64,000 bases of DNA from Limnoperna fortunei (lineage: Eukaryota > Mollusca > Bivalvia > Mytilida > Modiolidae): NCBI GenBank assembly GCA_944474755.1, contig OX104112.1:94315756-94379755 (forward strand), given 5' to 3'. Numbering within the stretch: the first letter of the stretch is position 1; every line of letters starts with the position of its first letter. Shown piece after piece: positions 1 to 11,599 of this stretch. The translations under genes and the position numbers were made by a program. Under the pieces are notes generated by a model that was given only the letters and a program-made list of their open reading frames with translations, had not been told where the DNA came from and did not search any database.

Positions 1-232
1 TCATATTGAATTATCAATGGGCTATCCAAATGTATTTGTTTGTGCAAAAGTCGTAATACAATAATGGAATTCAAGTATTCTAATTTGTTCGGATGAAAAC
101 GTAATCATATTATTAGGAAAGTTTTGTCTATTTTTAATTTATGTTTTATATTTTATCATTTTAGAAACAGTTTTGAGGATCGGATTGTAATCAGTTTTTT
201 GTTTATTTTAAAAATGTAATTACATGTTTTTT
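1..232. other. AT-rich flank, nothing recognised
   Basis: No open frame, RNA gene or repeat structure that I can support is visible before the repeat element that begins at 233. Confidence 0.5.
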
Positions 233-275
233 ATACCCCCGCTCGACAGAGTCGGGGGTATATAGTGGTCCTCAT

Positions 276-323
276 GTCCGTCCGTCCGTCCGTCCGTCTG
301 TCCGTCCGTCCGTCCGTCCGTCC
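276..323. repeat. TCCG tetranucleotide microsatellite
   Basis: About a dozen TCCG units in a row with one TCTG variant. It sits between the left end of the pearl-like element and its 161-bp repeats, as expected for that family. Confidence 0.9.
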
Positions 324-331
324 ACATTTGG

Positions 332-1296
332 TTTCCGGATGATAATTCAAAAAGTTTACATCCGATTTGAATGAAACTTTGGGATATTGTTATATATCAG
401 GTTGGTAAGAAGCCTATCGATTTTGGGGGAAATCCGTCAAATTTCAAGGTCACAGTCCACGAAAAACGTTAGAAATTTTAACAAAAAAGTTGTTTCCGGA
501 CAATAATTCAAAAAGTTTACATCCGATTTGAATGAAACTTTGGGATATTGTTATATATGAGGTTGGTAAGAAGCATATCGATTTTGGGGGAAATCCGTCA
601 AATTTCAAGGTCACAGTCCACGAAAAACGTTAGAAATTTTAACAAAAAAGTTGTTTCCGGACAATAACTCAAAAAGTTTACATCCGATTTGAATGAAACT
701 TTGGGATATTGTCATATATCAGGTTGGTAAGAAGCCTATCGATTTTGGGGGAAATCTGTCAAATTTCAAGGTCACAGTCCACGAAAAACGTTAGAAATTT
801 TAACATAAAAGTTGTTTCCGGACAATAACTCAAAAGTTTGCATCCGATTTGAATGAAACTTTGGGATATTGTTATATATCAGGTTGGAAAGAAGCCTATC
901 GATTTTGGGGGAAATCCGTCAAATTTCAAGGTCACAGTCCACGAAAAACGTTAGAAATTTTAACAAAAAAGTTGTTTCCGGACAATAACTCAAAAAGTTT
1001 ACATCCGATTTGAATGAAACTTTGGGATATTGTCATATATCAGGTTGGTAAGAAGCCTATCGATTTTGGGGGAAATATGTCAAATTTCAAGGTCACAGTC
1101 CACGAAAAACGTTAGAAATTTTAACATAAAAGTTGTTTCCGGATAATAAGTCAAAAAGTTTGCATCCGATTTGAATGAAACTTTGGGATATTGTTATATA
1201 TCAGGTTGGTAAAAAGCCTTTTGATTTTGGGGGAAATCCATCAAATTTCAAGGTCGCAGTCCTCGAAAAACGTTAGAAAATTTTTCACAAAAGCGG
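332..1296. repeat. Six tandem ~161-bp units
   Basis: Units begin with TTTCCGGA-type sequence at about 332, 493, 654, 815, 975 and 1136, giving periods of 160-162. They differ by scattered substitutions (for example ACAAAAAAG versus ACATAAAAG near the unit end). The last copy is the most diverged. Confidence 0.9.
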
Positions 1297-1302
1297 GGGT
1301 AT

Positions 1303-3050
1303 CAGCGATCGCTAGATCGACTTTGTCTAGTTGTTTTTCATAAGCAATTATGAAATGCAAAACTTTTATGCTAATTCATGTTTGCGTCAATAAAATGTTA
1401 ATTTCACTAAATCGACTTTATTTGTTTGGATTTTTATGACGGCTTAACTTGGAATCCATCATTGATATTTTTAATCAGTTTAGATCTGTGCCTAAAATAC
1501 CCATATTCCAGATGGAAAATGTTGTTACTGGTAATGTCAGTATAAAAAAAAAACTCATCAAATTATCAGACCCAATAGTTACTGTTGATAGTCTGAAATT
1601 TCAAACACAAGATGAGCTTTGCAGTTTGTAGTTTATGCCCTTATAATGTTAAAATTTAGTTGCTCAAAAATCTAACATATATAAACCATTGTTTGAAAAA
1701 CTGTATGCATTTTGTGATAATATAATTGCAGTTCCGTTTATTTCTTTATCATTTATTCGAGTTCTGGTGTAACAGCTTATCCGATAGTGAAGCCTGAAAA
1801 ACGGATTTAGTTTACTGTAAGTGACCCAGGTTTTCTGCTAATTTGCCGACCCCTCCTCGCCCCGAACGTCTTAATAAGATAACGAAATATGTATTTGTTA
1901 ATTAACGAATTAATGCACAGGTCGTAAGTTTGTAATGTGATTTATTACAGGTGAACTTAATGTCAACTCCCAAACTACAGTAATGAAAGCGGGAGGTTTG
2001 GCATGCCATAAAACCTGGTTTAACCCACCACCATTTCTTTTGAAATGTCTGTACCAAGTCATGACCGTTGCTGTAGGTGCTATATTTTTGGTTGTTGATT
2101 CTATAGTTTGCCGGTTTCTAGGACTTTGAATTGTGGATTGCCTTCTTTGGTGTTCGATATTTTGTTATTACCTTCACTTATTTCTTTTTTCTCACAACAT
2201 TTGCTGCCCCCTCCCGACCTCCCCTTTTTTTTACAGCGCATGACAAAAGTCGTACTACGTCATTTAATGAGCAGTATGTCACGGACTTCTTTGCTGCAGT
2301 CATAGCTGCAAGTGCTCCGTATAAAGAATCTCTTCCTTTCTATTTTCTTCGTGAATACAGACATATACGGTATTAAGGAGCAATAGAAATATTTTTATTT
2401 TGTACAGTCGTATACACTTTAATGCAGAATAATAGAAGATGTTTAAAACTGCATGTCGACCTTTGAGATTGAATGTCAAACAGAAAAGGATAAATATATT
2501 GCTAGAATATTGTACAAAATCAACCAACCAATCAATCAATCATAAAGCCGCTTTCATGTTTAATCGAATGTTTTAATGATTTGTATTTCTTCTGACAGGT
2601 TATTGGTCGATGTCGATATTTTCAAAGAATTTATTGTTTTTGCTGTAGTAAGTTTCCTTTGCTTTCCTTGTTGGTTGGTTTTAGAAAAAGGTCCAGTTAC
2701 TACTATGAGGTAAAACCCTTCTAAAGGATGTGCGGATTGAATAAAAGTGGGACGTATCGTATAGTCCTGCGGCCTCTGGAGGTGTAAAATCTCGAATCGA
2801 AATCTGTGTAGGAGTGGGGCGTTTACCCGTGATAATCCGTTCCGCACGTTGGTAATACACTAGTTTTGAGCTGGATTTTATTTGAGGGGAGGGGCATTTT
2901 TTTTTTTAAATTTTGTTCTCACCCTGAATATTTCTGAAAAATAGCTCTCTAAACAATTACAACGAGTTGTTATTGATATATTATTTTGTATTTACCTATC
3001 ACTTTATCAGTCTTTATTCCTCGTGATCGTTAGTACTTATAACTATTTTT
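1303..3050. other. Intergenic stretch, no gene recognised
   Basis: Several short open frames on both strands (for example near 2108-2376 plus and 2560-2847 minus) show no domain, no splice context and no repeat partner in the window. I regard them as chance frames. Confidence 0.5.
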
Positions 3051-3078
3051 GTTGTGCAATCACATGATTGTATATAAA
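3051..3078 (+). promoter_or_regulatory. Probable promoter of gene A
   Basis: A TATATAAA box at 3071-3078 lies 11 bases after GTTGTGCAAT at 3051-3060, which resembles a C/EBP half-site. The GTTGTGCAAT, the CAGTGTTT that follows, and a later GGGAGG-GGTGG motif all recur in the same order upstream of gene B near 20052. That shared order is the main evidence. The binding factor is inference. Confidence 0.45.
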
Positions 3079-3099
3079 CTATCAGTGTTTGCTTTTAGA

Positions 3100-3221
3100 T
3101 GACAAGGGAGGTGGTGACCGCAGGAAAACCCAAATATTTATCTGACGTACATAAGTCTGTGTGTAATTCATCGTTATAATCAGTCAAGAAAGAGATTTAG
3201 TCGTAGATTATTAACTTAAAG
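3100..3221 (+). other. Putative untranslated leader exon of gene A
   Basis: Sequence after the TATA box ends in a good donor, AAAG|GTAAGT at 3221/3222. The first coding exon of gene A has an acceptor (TTTTTTTGTCAG, ending 5444) ten bases before its ATG, so a leader exon spliced across about 2.2 kb fits. The exact 5' end is not visible. Confidence 0.4.
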
Positions 3222-3527
3222 GTAAGTTTGACACATATTAGGTTCATACCAGTCCTCAACAGTACGACAGGAACCAATTAACACACAACTTCTTAAAGCA
3301 AATTATTGAAGTTCGGAGAGTAAGATCAGATGCGAAATTTTGTAATTTTAATCACGCGAAGTAAAACACAGTGTTCGTTGACAGTTCTATTGTTTTAACG
3401 TTAAATGACAGAAGAAAATTGCAATCTGTTTATAACCAAGTTGAACTATCAACTCAAAACCTATACAAAAACGTAGCCCTAAATTCGCTGTCGCTCCCAT
3501 TAAGTTAATTTGTCAAATGTGTTTATA

Positions 3528-3742
3528 TTGTTTGTTTGTTTGAATGAGGTTTAGGTCACTTTGAGCTATTTAAGCTTTATGGTGGCGTTTAGTTTTTATT
3601 TGAGGCGGAAGAAAACTAGCAACATTTTTAATTATGATTGTAGTCGAGAACTGCCTACCTAAAGTGAAACTCGAAACCGCAATCTCAAATACAAGTGATT
3701 AATAGTATATGATTACCTTAACCACCCAGTCACAAAGGCTTC
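3528..3742 (-). mobile_element. tRNA-derived SINE, minus strand
   Basis: On the minus strand an A-box-like GACTGGGTGGTTAAGGTAA heads the copy. A degenerate B box (GGTTTCGAG) follows. The tail reads toward CAAACAAACA. It is the same family as the copies at 4372, 4768 and 33097, and it lies in the presumed leader intron of gene A. Confidence 0.6.
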
Positions 3743-3884
3743 ACACTGCAATCATTAAACTTAAAATAATCTCTAACAGTGTAAAAATGTTTAAAATTAC
3801 TATACTGCTATATTTCGAATCCAAAATTAATTTTCCAAAAATAAATTCATCTACTAGCTCACATTTCTTTTTTTTTCAAAATTG

Positions 3885-4060
3885 AAAAGTGGCTGATAGG
3901 GGATGCCCTCTCGTTGGTAGATGTTAGGTCATAATACGGAAAGCCTAGCCGTGGAACATAGTGGTAACACGTTTGAAGAGTGCCACGCTCTTTGCATGAT
4001 AAATGAACCCTAATGACGATGGCGATAAGAGTATGCTCGTTTTTCCACAATTAAAGGTTA
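3885..4060. repeat. Dispersed repeat, partner at 58482-58700
   Basis: The block containing GGTCATAATACGGAAAGCCT and a later CCACGCTC-TTGCA-GATAAA recurs in the same order at about 58525-58600. The copies are diverged but collinear over roughly 150 bases. A short minus-strand open frame here is explained by the repeat. Confidence 0.65.
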
Positions 4061-4371
4061 AATCTCCTCTCGTATTCATACTTCATTCATTCATACTTCA
4101 TTCGTTTCCAGTGGCGTTCAGAATTGTTTGATCTTTTGTCCGTCTTTCCCAAATTGATTTATGTTTCATTTATTCATCCTAAATATATATCTGCAATACA
4201 GCTTCTGGGAAGGAAGCAAACATTTAATCTATTAGTAACATATATATGTATTTGTTTTGTTAACAAAACTTCTCTTTAATAATTGGACAAAAGTCATTAG
4301 TTTTGCGAATAGCACTTTGTCTGTTTGAATTGTGTTTTACGACATTTACAGCAATTTTCGGCAATTTCGTG

Positions 4372-4531
4372 GTATCTAGCCTTTATTTGGAGATAAAGTT
4401 CGAGTACCTGGAGAAATCCTTGTCATTTTAGATTGGATTAAGGGCACCCTGCCTACTCACAACCTCACTGTTGATAGTCACATGATCAATAGTATACCAA
4501 CTACCTTAACCACTCGGCCACCTGAGGCACC
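4372..4531 (-). mobile_element. tRNA-derived SINE fragment, minus strand
   Basis: The minus strand carries AGGTGGCCGAGTGGTTAAGG, a clear tRNA Leu/Ser-type A box, and downstream matches to the SINE body seen at 33097-33317. The far tail is missing or too diverged. Confidence 0.6.
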
Positions 4532-4767
4532 GAATAACACATGTAAATCGAAAGAGAAACTGCAATTTTTACAAATAATTTTAAACCGTTACATTATAAA
4601 TGCGAATAAATTTAAAAATAAAAGTTCACAATTAAAAAAAACGTTTTAAAAGAATACATCAATCCATGCAGTCGAAGGAAAGATCACATGCGTGTTCATT
4701 AAATAATTAATTTAACGAATGAATTTTAAGTTACACATTTGATAAAATGTAATGTGATGACAAGTTG

Positions 4768-5020
4768 ATTGTTTGTTTGCTTTAATGGAGTTTAACGCCA
4801 CTTTTAGCATGTTTCAGCTATATCATGGCGTCATGTTTCTATTGAGGAGAAAGCCGAAAAAACCCCGACCTTTGACAGGAAAACTGGCAATACTTTTCAA
4901 TTAAGTTCAAAGTTGAGCATACACTGTCTGGAGTAAGGCTCGAAATCGTAACCTGAGTGTTGACAGGTACGTAATCAAAACAGTAAACAAATTACCTTAA
5001 CCACTCTGCCACAAAGACCA
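4768..5020 (-). mobile_element. tRNA-derived SINE, near full length, minus strand
   Basis: The minus strand shows GTGGCAGAGTGGTTAAGGTA (A box), a degenerate B box, a body, and the 3' end GGCGTTAAACTCCATTAAAG followed by CAAACAA. This is the most complete copy in the window. Confidence 0.65.
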
Positions 5021-5454
5021 GATAAGAAGTTGAGAAAATAAGGTGGTCTGAAATACTTTTGACCAGCAGAGGAAATACCATTATGTGAAAAAGTATTTTC
5101 GTTAATATGTAAATAGTAGTAGAAAACAATATTTCTGATATAGTGCATTTCTTTATTTCTTAAAACTGTGTATTGCAGGAAAATATGATATTCATATAAT
5201 TTACAAAAATTATATTGTTAATATTCATCTTTTATTGTGACGTGACCAAAGTTTAGCTTTTGAAGCATGTAGCAAAGAAAGTAAATTTTTTAGGACGCGC
5301 TGGACAGACCTATGGGTCGAGAATTAGGACCCATACAGTATAGACACAAATCATATCCACGTGACTACCCTATATGTCTGAAAGAAGAATTAAAATGTCA
5401 TGTTGAAAGCAAAACCTCTTTTTAAGTTTGTCTTTTTTTGTCAGATAATCAAGA

Positions 5455-8400
5455 ATGCAACACACCGAAGCAACGCCATTAGCGGCATGCTTGCAGCGAA
5501 ATCGAGTGTTCCCAATCAGGACCTTACGGGTGTTCGGTGGTATACAGATAGGATTAGGAGTTGTGGCCGGTGTTCTGAGTGTTATCGGAATGGTACTAGA
5601 TGGCATCAATATGAACAAGTACTGCGACTTCGGCCCATACTATGATTACAGCAGATGTTCTGTAATCTGGGATGCCCCTACTCTGTTTGCTTTCGATATT
5701 ACCTGTTTAATCTTTTCAGGATGGGTATGTCCTAGTTAAGAAGTAACATCTATTCTGTAAAATATTAATTAATTTCAAAATAATTATTTTAGAAATAATT
5801 CACAGAGGCCATAGTTTAGCATTATTTTACCACCGGCTAGCTTTATGTTGCCTCATTTTACCCCGAGCTTCTGCAAGGTGCGGGGGATAAATGAGCACTC
5901 CGCAGTAAAACATTGATAAACTGTCTCCGTGAACTATTTCAATTATGAGAAGACAATAATGGCCATTTTTACAAGAAGTTTGTTTTTTTCGTCATTTGAA
6001 TACTTATCTAAATCCTTGAAAAGTGGTGAAACTACTCAGTGGAATGTGACGGGTGTATTTACTATGGGCTGTAATTAATGTGTATTCTATTGGGAGTAAT
6101 TTGGAACAGCCAAACGTCGCGTATTGAAAAGTTTATGATAGTTATGATAATATTATAATGATAGATGTCTCAAAAATATTAAAAATATTTTTGGTGAAAG
6201 TGGAGATGATTTATGAGTTGAAATTTACACTACTACTTTCTAAATATTATCACGAATATTAACGAAATTAATCGACTAAAATTGTTTCATTAAGAATGTT
6301 ATAATTCCCATTTTCAATCATTTTTTGTTATTTAGGAAATCTTTACCTGGAAAAAATCAACCTTTTATCGTATTAGTCACATTATAACCTTAGTTGATAC
6401 ATAAAATTATATGATATTATTACGTGATGATTTCTGTATTTGCCTAGTTGTTGGTCCAAGGTTTGCTGTATTGGCCTAAGGCACGTAATGATATATTTAT
6501 TAATTAATTAACTAGTCCAAATCTCGCAGGCCAATACAGGTTGGAATTAGGCCAATACAGGACGAACTAGGACAATACAGGACGAATCAGGCCAAAGCCG
6601 ATATTGGACTAGTTAATTCCGTATTGGACTAGTTCAGCAAAATATATCATATTGGCAGTTTAACTGTAATTTAAGCGAATATTATAGTAGTTAGTTAATA
6701 ATATCGCATAATGCTACCAACTATTTTATTTGATTTTTTCACAATGTTATTTTTTTTAGTTTATCTTGACTGGTACATTTCCATTTTGTATGACAGAAAA
6801 ACGACAAAACAGCTGGAGATGCCTAGTAAGTTTTCATTTTACATACTATTTTTTAAGTATTGTTAAAAGTTAATACGCATAGAATTTGGGTCGTATTAGG
6901 CAGATAAAACGGTATGTTTGATTTGAATGGCCCTGAACGTCATGATTATATTATATATTATGCCAAGTTAGCCCTTGCTGTTCATCGGATTTAATGTTTA
7001 TCACAGGAAAACAAATTTCCAAGATTAAACATTAAACAACCCTTGCATGACAGTTTTCTTTATTGGTGTTTAAGGTGGAAATCAAGGGTCTTTTGCCATT
7101 TTGATTTTTTGACGATAATGTTATGTGGTATATATCCAATTATTCAGAGTATTCTCGGACTACTATTTCATTAGAAATTAATTTAATAAAAACCTGCTTC
7201 ATTTGCAATTTTGTTTATCTTAAATTATATATCAATTATATCATTTTATTTCATATGTGTTGCAACAAGTTATGAAAAATATCAATTCGTATTGAAAAGT
7301 AGCAATTTTTTAAAAGGGGAGATAATTCAACAGTTTACGTATACTGTCGATTATTTCGTTTAAGTTTAGATTAAGAGGAACCATGCAAATAAAGACTGAC
7401 TTTAATTGTAATTGCCAAAATAAAGATTTGTCTTTTGTACAATCTGTACAAAAATAAACTTAAAGTAATATTCGAAGCTCTGTTGTGAGCTTAGATGCTT
7501 GGTGACACCTACCTTTAGGCTACAAATCATTACATATGCTTCAAAGTTATTTAGGAATATTTTTCAGAAATATCTGTCATGGACATTTTTTACACTGAGC
7601 ACCTTAAAGTAATAGAATTCCGCTTTAAAGTAATTAGGGTTAATTAATATATAGTTTCTTATCACGTTTGAGTGTAGCCTATAATTAAAAACTTACAAAT
7701 GAGCCGTTTTAATCAATGCATGCTCGTGATGAACTATATTATTTTGACCATAAATAAAACCATATCTATAATTACAGAAAATCACGTTCATGGTATGTTG
7801 TATCATCGGAGCATCTACCTTTATACCAACTGTTTTTAGTTTAGGTGTTGTTGGAGCCATAATGGTAAGTATATAATTGTCTTTTTACAATAAACATATG
7901 TAAGCAATTATTACAATGTTTATATTTTGCTAAAACAAACATAATAACACGTCACGAATGTTCAGGCATATAATTAAGAATGTCAATATTAAATAGAAGA
8001 AAGTAGCAAAGAAAGCCGACCGAACAACAAGAGCCAAAAGCCAAGGCACAGTTACAAATCCGGATATAGACAAACACAACACAATAACCAAAAACATAAA
8101 ACACAGAGAGTAACCCGAACCCAATTAAAACCATGTGTGCACTCAGGTGCTCCGGACGAGTAAGCAGTGCCTGCCTCTAATAGACACCCGTCCAGTTACT
8201 AATTGTCTAGTCTAGGTAAAAGTCAAATCCAGGAATAGAAAACACCATTAAATGTCACATAAAACATTACAACGAAGTGAGTTTACATACCAGACAACTA
8301 GTTTGAAAAACATAGGGAGGTCGGATAGTAACACAAAACTAAACGCTGGTGTCAGCATGAAGCACGATTCATGGCGTCAAAACAAACGTTAACTTTTGAA

Positions 8401-9272
8401 AAATTTGTAAAAAGTCAAGTATAAATTTTAACAGCTTGATGTAATGTGTATATAATTACAGCGTGGAAATGACAACACGGGAGCAATAGCAGTGCTTCCT
8501 TCCTTTGTGGCATTAATTGGTCTTGCAGAACTGGTTGTGGCCATTGTAGCATCTTCATACTGTTGTTGCTGCTCCAAATGGTCGACTTCAGAAGTGAGTA
8601 ACATATTTAAATGTTTAATAAAAGATAATACCCGATCCTCTATTCTATGTGGAGAAACGAATAAGTGTTGTACTAAATTTTATATCTCTCCATACTTGAA
8701 CATGTCACCGCCTTCTTGCTGTATCCATTGTGTCAAGGTGATTTTGTTATGGGTGTTAAAAGTAGTAGTGCATATATCCTTTGATAGTCGCATATTTTGT
8801 GCTGTATGCTGCGTTTGATTGATTGATTGTTTGTTTGTTGTTTTACGTCCAGCAAGCAATATTTCAGCTATATTCAGGACGTGAAAATTAGAACTTTAAT
8901 TAATTAAATTATTTAAAGAATATCCATCCTGTCTAAAACGTGGTGCTGCGTTTGAAATATCACTGATGATAAAAATACACCATTTAATGAATTTGAGATC
9001 AAAAAGTGCGATTTTTCGCTTTAAAGTTCGTTTGATATTTGTACGGTTTCCTTTCACAGCGTATCAGAACTGTCTACATTACTACAAATCAACCAGGGAT
9101 GGTATCTAACATGCCAAATTCTCAGATACTTAATCCACAACAGATTCCAAATGTCATGACACATGTTCAGACTGGTTTGTATCCTGTGGGTATTACGGCA
9201 CAACAGTACCAGGTCGCTACATCCACAATCCAAGGAGATTCTCAGCCTCCGGCCTACAAACAGCAAGCGTGA
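5455..9272 (+). CDS. Gene A: MS4A/CD20-like four-transmembrane protein, 5 coding exons
   Basis: Exons: 5455-5724, 6760-6825, 7778-7864, 8462-8593, 9060-9272, all GT-AG and all phase 0, giving 255 residues. Hydrophobic segments lie near residues 26-48, 76-98, 115-141 and 153-177. The loop after TM1 carries two cysteines (C57, C68). TM2 reads CLIFSGW-FILTG, and TM4 reads LAELVVAIVASSYCCCC. The last two fit the MS4A pattern (SG in TM2; L-E-L-x2-A-x3-S-x3-C in TM4), as does IQIGLG in TM1. MS4A proteins are membrane channel-adaptor or sensor-type proteins; the role in molluscs is unknown to me. The cytoplasmic tail (186-255) is Q/T/P-rich and ends with PPAY (248-251), a WW-domain ligand motif. The start is chosen because an acceptor ends ten bases upstream and the N terminus aligns with genes B and C. 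Alternatives are other tetraspan families. Confidence 0.75.
6455..6660. repeat. Short repeats and inverted motif in intron 1 of gene A
   Basis: Three to four ~20-bp units of the form AGGCCAATACAGGACGAAC lie in tandem near 6528-6600. They are flanked by AACTAGTCCAA (about 6509) and its complement TTGGACTAGTT (about 6604 and again about 6632). It may be a small MITE. No coding frame is seen. Confidence 0.5.
7995..8245 (-). repeat. Penelope-type element 3' tail, minus strand, in intron 3 of gene A
   Basis: The complement of this block matches the sequence following the reverse transcriptase relic at 40400-40640 (shared GTCTATATCCGGATTTGT and GGGTTCGGGTTACT in the same order). A third copy is at 26862-27080. 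Only the 3' part is present, as expected from 5'-truncated retrotransposition. Confidence 0.6.
8816..8880. repeat. Dispersed repeat tail in intron 4 of gene A
   Basis: GATTGATTGATTG followed by TTTACGTCCAGC occurs here and, in complement (GCTGGACGTAAA then AATC repeats), at about 27300-27360. It is probably the end of a SINE-like family. Confidence 0.4.
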
Positions 9273-9331
9273 AATGGAAACCTAATCAGTTAACTTGCAT
9301 AGATAGTTCTTCTTTATAAAAAAACTAATTA

Positions 9332-9395
9332 AATAAAAAATTGTAAATTGCGAAATTGCGATGCATAAATTAACATTTAATGTATAATGAATAAA
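9332..9395 (+). terminator. Poly(A) signals of gene A
   Basis: AATAAA occurs at 9332-9337 and again at about 9390-9395, 60 and 118 bases after the stop codon. The minisatellite starts about 100 bases later, so the transcript should end before it. Confidence 0.45.
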
Positions 9396-9492
9396 ACAAT
9401 TAATATATATGTGTAATATGAATCGAATAAGAGAAATGGCTGTCTTCGATTTTCATTGAGTTTAAGGTGCACTTATAAAACTCAACGTTATG

Positions 9493-11599
9493 ATGTTTCA
9501 CTAAAGAAGTCAGTAAGAGTTTAAAATTATTGTCGTGTTACATGTTTCACTAAAGAAGATAGTAAGAGTTTAAAATTATTGTCGTGTTACATGTTTCACT
9601 AAAGAAGTTAGTAAGAGTTTAAAATTATTGTCGTGTTACATGTTTCACTAAAGAAGTTAGTAAGAGCTTAAAATTATTGTCATGTTACATGTTTCACTAA
9701 AGAAGTTAGTAAGAGTTTAAAATTATTGTCGTGTTACATGTTTCACTAAAGAAGTTAGTAAGAGTTTAAAATTATTGTCGTGTTACATGTTTCACTAAAG
9801 AAGTTAGTAAGAGTTTAAAATTATTGTCGTGTTACATGTTTCACTAAAGAAGTTAGTAAGAGTTTAAAATTATTGTCGTGTTACATGTTTCACTAAAGAA
9901 GTTAGTAAGAGCTTAAAATTATTGTCGTGTTACATGTTTCACTAAAGAAGATAGTAAGAGTTTAAAATTATTGTCGTGTTACATGTTTCACTAAAGAAGT
10001 TAGTAAGAGCTTAAAATTATTGTCATGTTACATGTTTCACTAAAGAAGTTAGTAAGATTTTAAAATTATTGTCGTGTTACATGTTTCACTAAAGAAGATA
10101 GTAAGAGTTTAAAATTATTGTCGTGTTACATGTTTCACTAAAGAAGTTAGTAAGAGCTTAAAATTATTGTCATGTTACATGTTTCACTAAAGAAGTTAGT
10201 AAGAGCTTAAAATTATTGTCGTGTTACATGTTTCACTAAAGAAGTTAGTAAGAGCTTAAAATTATTGTCGTGTTACACATTTCACTATAGAAGATAGTAA
10301 GAGTTTAAAATTATTGTCGTGTTACATGTTTCACTAAAGAAGATAGTAAGAGTTTAAAATTATTGTCGTGTTACATGTTTCACTAAAGAAGTTAGTAAGA
10401 GTTTAAAATTATTGTCGTGTTACATGTTTCACTAAAGAAGTTAGTAAGAGTTTAAAATTATTGTCGTGTTACATGTTTCACTAAAGAAGATAGTAAGAGT
10501 TTAAAATTATTGTCGTGTTACATGTTTCACTAAAGAAGTTAGTAAGAGCTTAAAATTATTGTCGTGTTACATGTTTCACTAAAGAAGTTAGTAAGAGCTT
10601 AAAATTATTGTCATGTTACATGTTTCACTAAAGAAGATAGTAAGAGCTTAAAATTATTGTCATGTTACATGTTTCACTAAAGAAGTTAGTAAGAGCTTAA
10701 AATTATTGTCGTGTTACATGTTTCACTATAGAAGATAGTAAGAGTTTAAAATTATTGTCGTGTTACATGTTTCACTAAAGAAGTTAGTAAGAGTTTAAAA
10801 TTATTGTCGTGTTACATGTTTCACTAAAGAAGATAGTAAGAGCTTAAAATTATTGTCATGTTACATGTTTCACTAAAGAAGATAGTAAGAGCTTAAAATT
10901 ATTGTCGTGTTACATGTTTCACTAAAGAAGTTAGTAAGAGCTTAAAATTATTGTCATGTTACATGTTTCACTAAAGAAGTTAGTAAGAGCTTAAAATTAT
11001 TGTCGTGTTACATGTTTCACTAAAGAAGTTAGTAAGAGCTTAAAATTATTGTCGTGTTACATGTTTCACTAAAGAAGTTAGTAAGAGCTTAAAATTATTG
11101 TCGTGTTACATGTTTCACTAAAAAAGATAGTAAGAGCTTAAAATTATTGTCATGTTACATGTTTCACTAAAGAAGATAGTAAGAGCTTAAAATTATTGTC
11201 GTGTTACATGTTTCACTAAAGAAGTTAGTAAGAGCTTAAAATTATTGTCATGTTACATGTTTCACTAAAGAAGTTAGTAAGAGCTTAAAATTATTGTCGT
11301 GTTACATGTTTCACTAAAGAAGTTAGTAAGAGCTTAAAATTATTGTCGTGTTACATGTTTCACTAAAGAAGATAGTAAGAGCTTAAAATTATTGTCGTGT
11401 TACATGTTTCACTATAGAAGATAGTAAGAGCTTAAAATTATTGTCGTGTTACATGTTTCACTAAAGAAGATAGTAAGAGCTTAAAATTATTGTCGTGTTA
11501 CATGTTTCACTATAGAAGATAGTAAGAGCTTAAACTTATTGTCGTGTTACATGTTTCACTAAAGAAGATAGTAAGAGCTTAAAATTATTGTCGTGTTAC
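9493..11599. repeat. Minisatellite: 43 units of exactly 49 bp
   Basis: The array starts with ATGTTTCACTAAAGAAGTC and ends with TTGTCGTGTTAC. Its length of 2107 equals 43 x 49, and I find no indel. Variation is confined to a few sites: GAAGTT/GAAGAT, GAGTTT/GAGCTT, GTCGTG/GTCATG, CTAAAG/CTATAG. The 5' half is mostly GAGTTT and the 3' half is all GAGCTT. Runs of variant types repeat as larger blocks. The array begins 220 bases after the stop codon of gene A. Confidence 0.95.

Larger units (their letters stand above)
233..1302. mobile_element. Pearl/CvE-like non-autonomous element with six ~161-bp repeats
   Basis: The element is bounded by an 11-bp perfect inverted repeat, ATACCCCCGCT at 233-243 and its complement at 1292-1302. 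Inside come a TCCG (= ACGG) microsatellite and then six tandem units of about 161 bp. This order (ACGG-type microsatellite beside ~160-bp core repeats) is the layout known for the pearl/CvE family of bivalve elements, which have been linked to non-autonomous Helitrons. The family match is from memory of its architecture. The inverted ends and the repeat units are read directly. No coding capacity is seen. Confidence 0.65.

Noticed and set aside
2560..2847. 95-codon minus-strand frame
   Set aside because: No domain, no repeat partner and no promoter or splice support.
8492..8818. 108-codon frame around exon 4 of gene A
   Set aside because: Only 8462-8593 is exon, as shown by GT-AG sites and match to genes B and C; the rest is read-through into the intron. 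The same holds for frames running past exon 1 of A, B and C and exon 4 of B.
9493..11599. Regular repeats with near-identical units, superficially CRISPR-like
   Set aside because: There are no unique spacers; the whole 49-bp unit repeats head to tail in a eukaryotic context, so it is a minisatellite.
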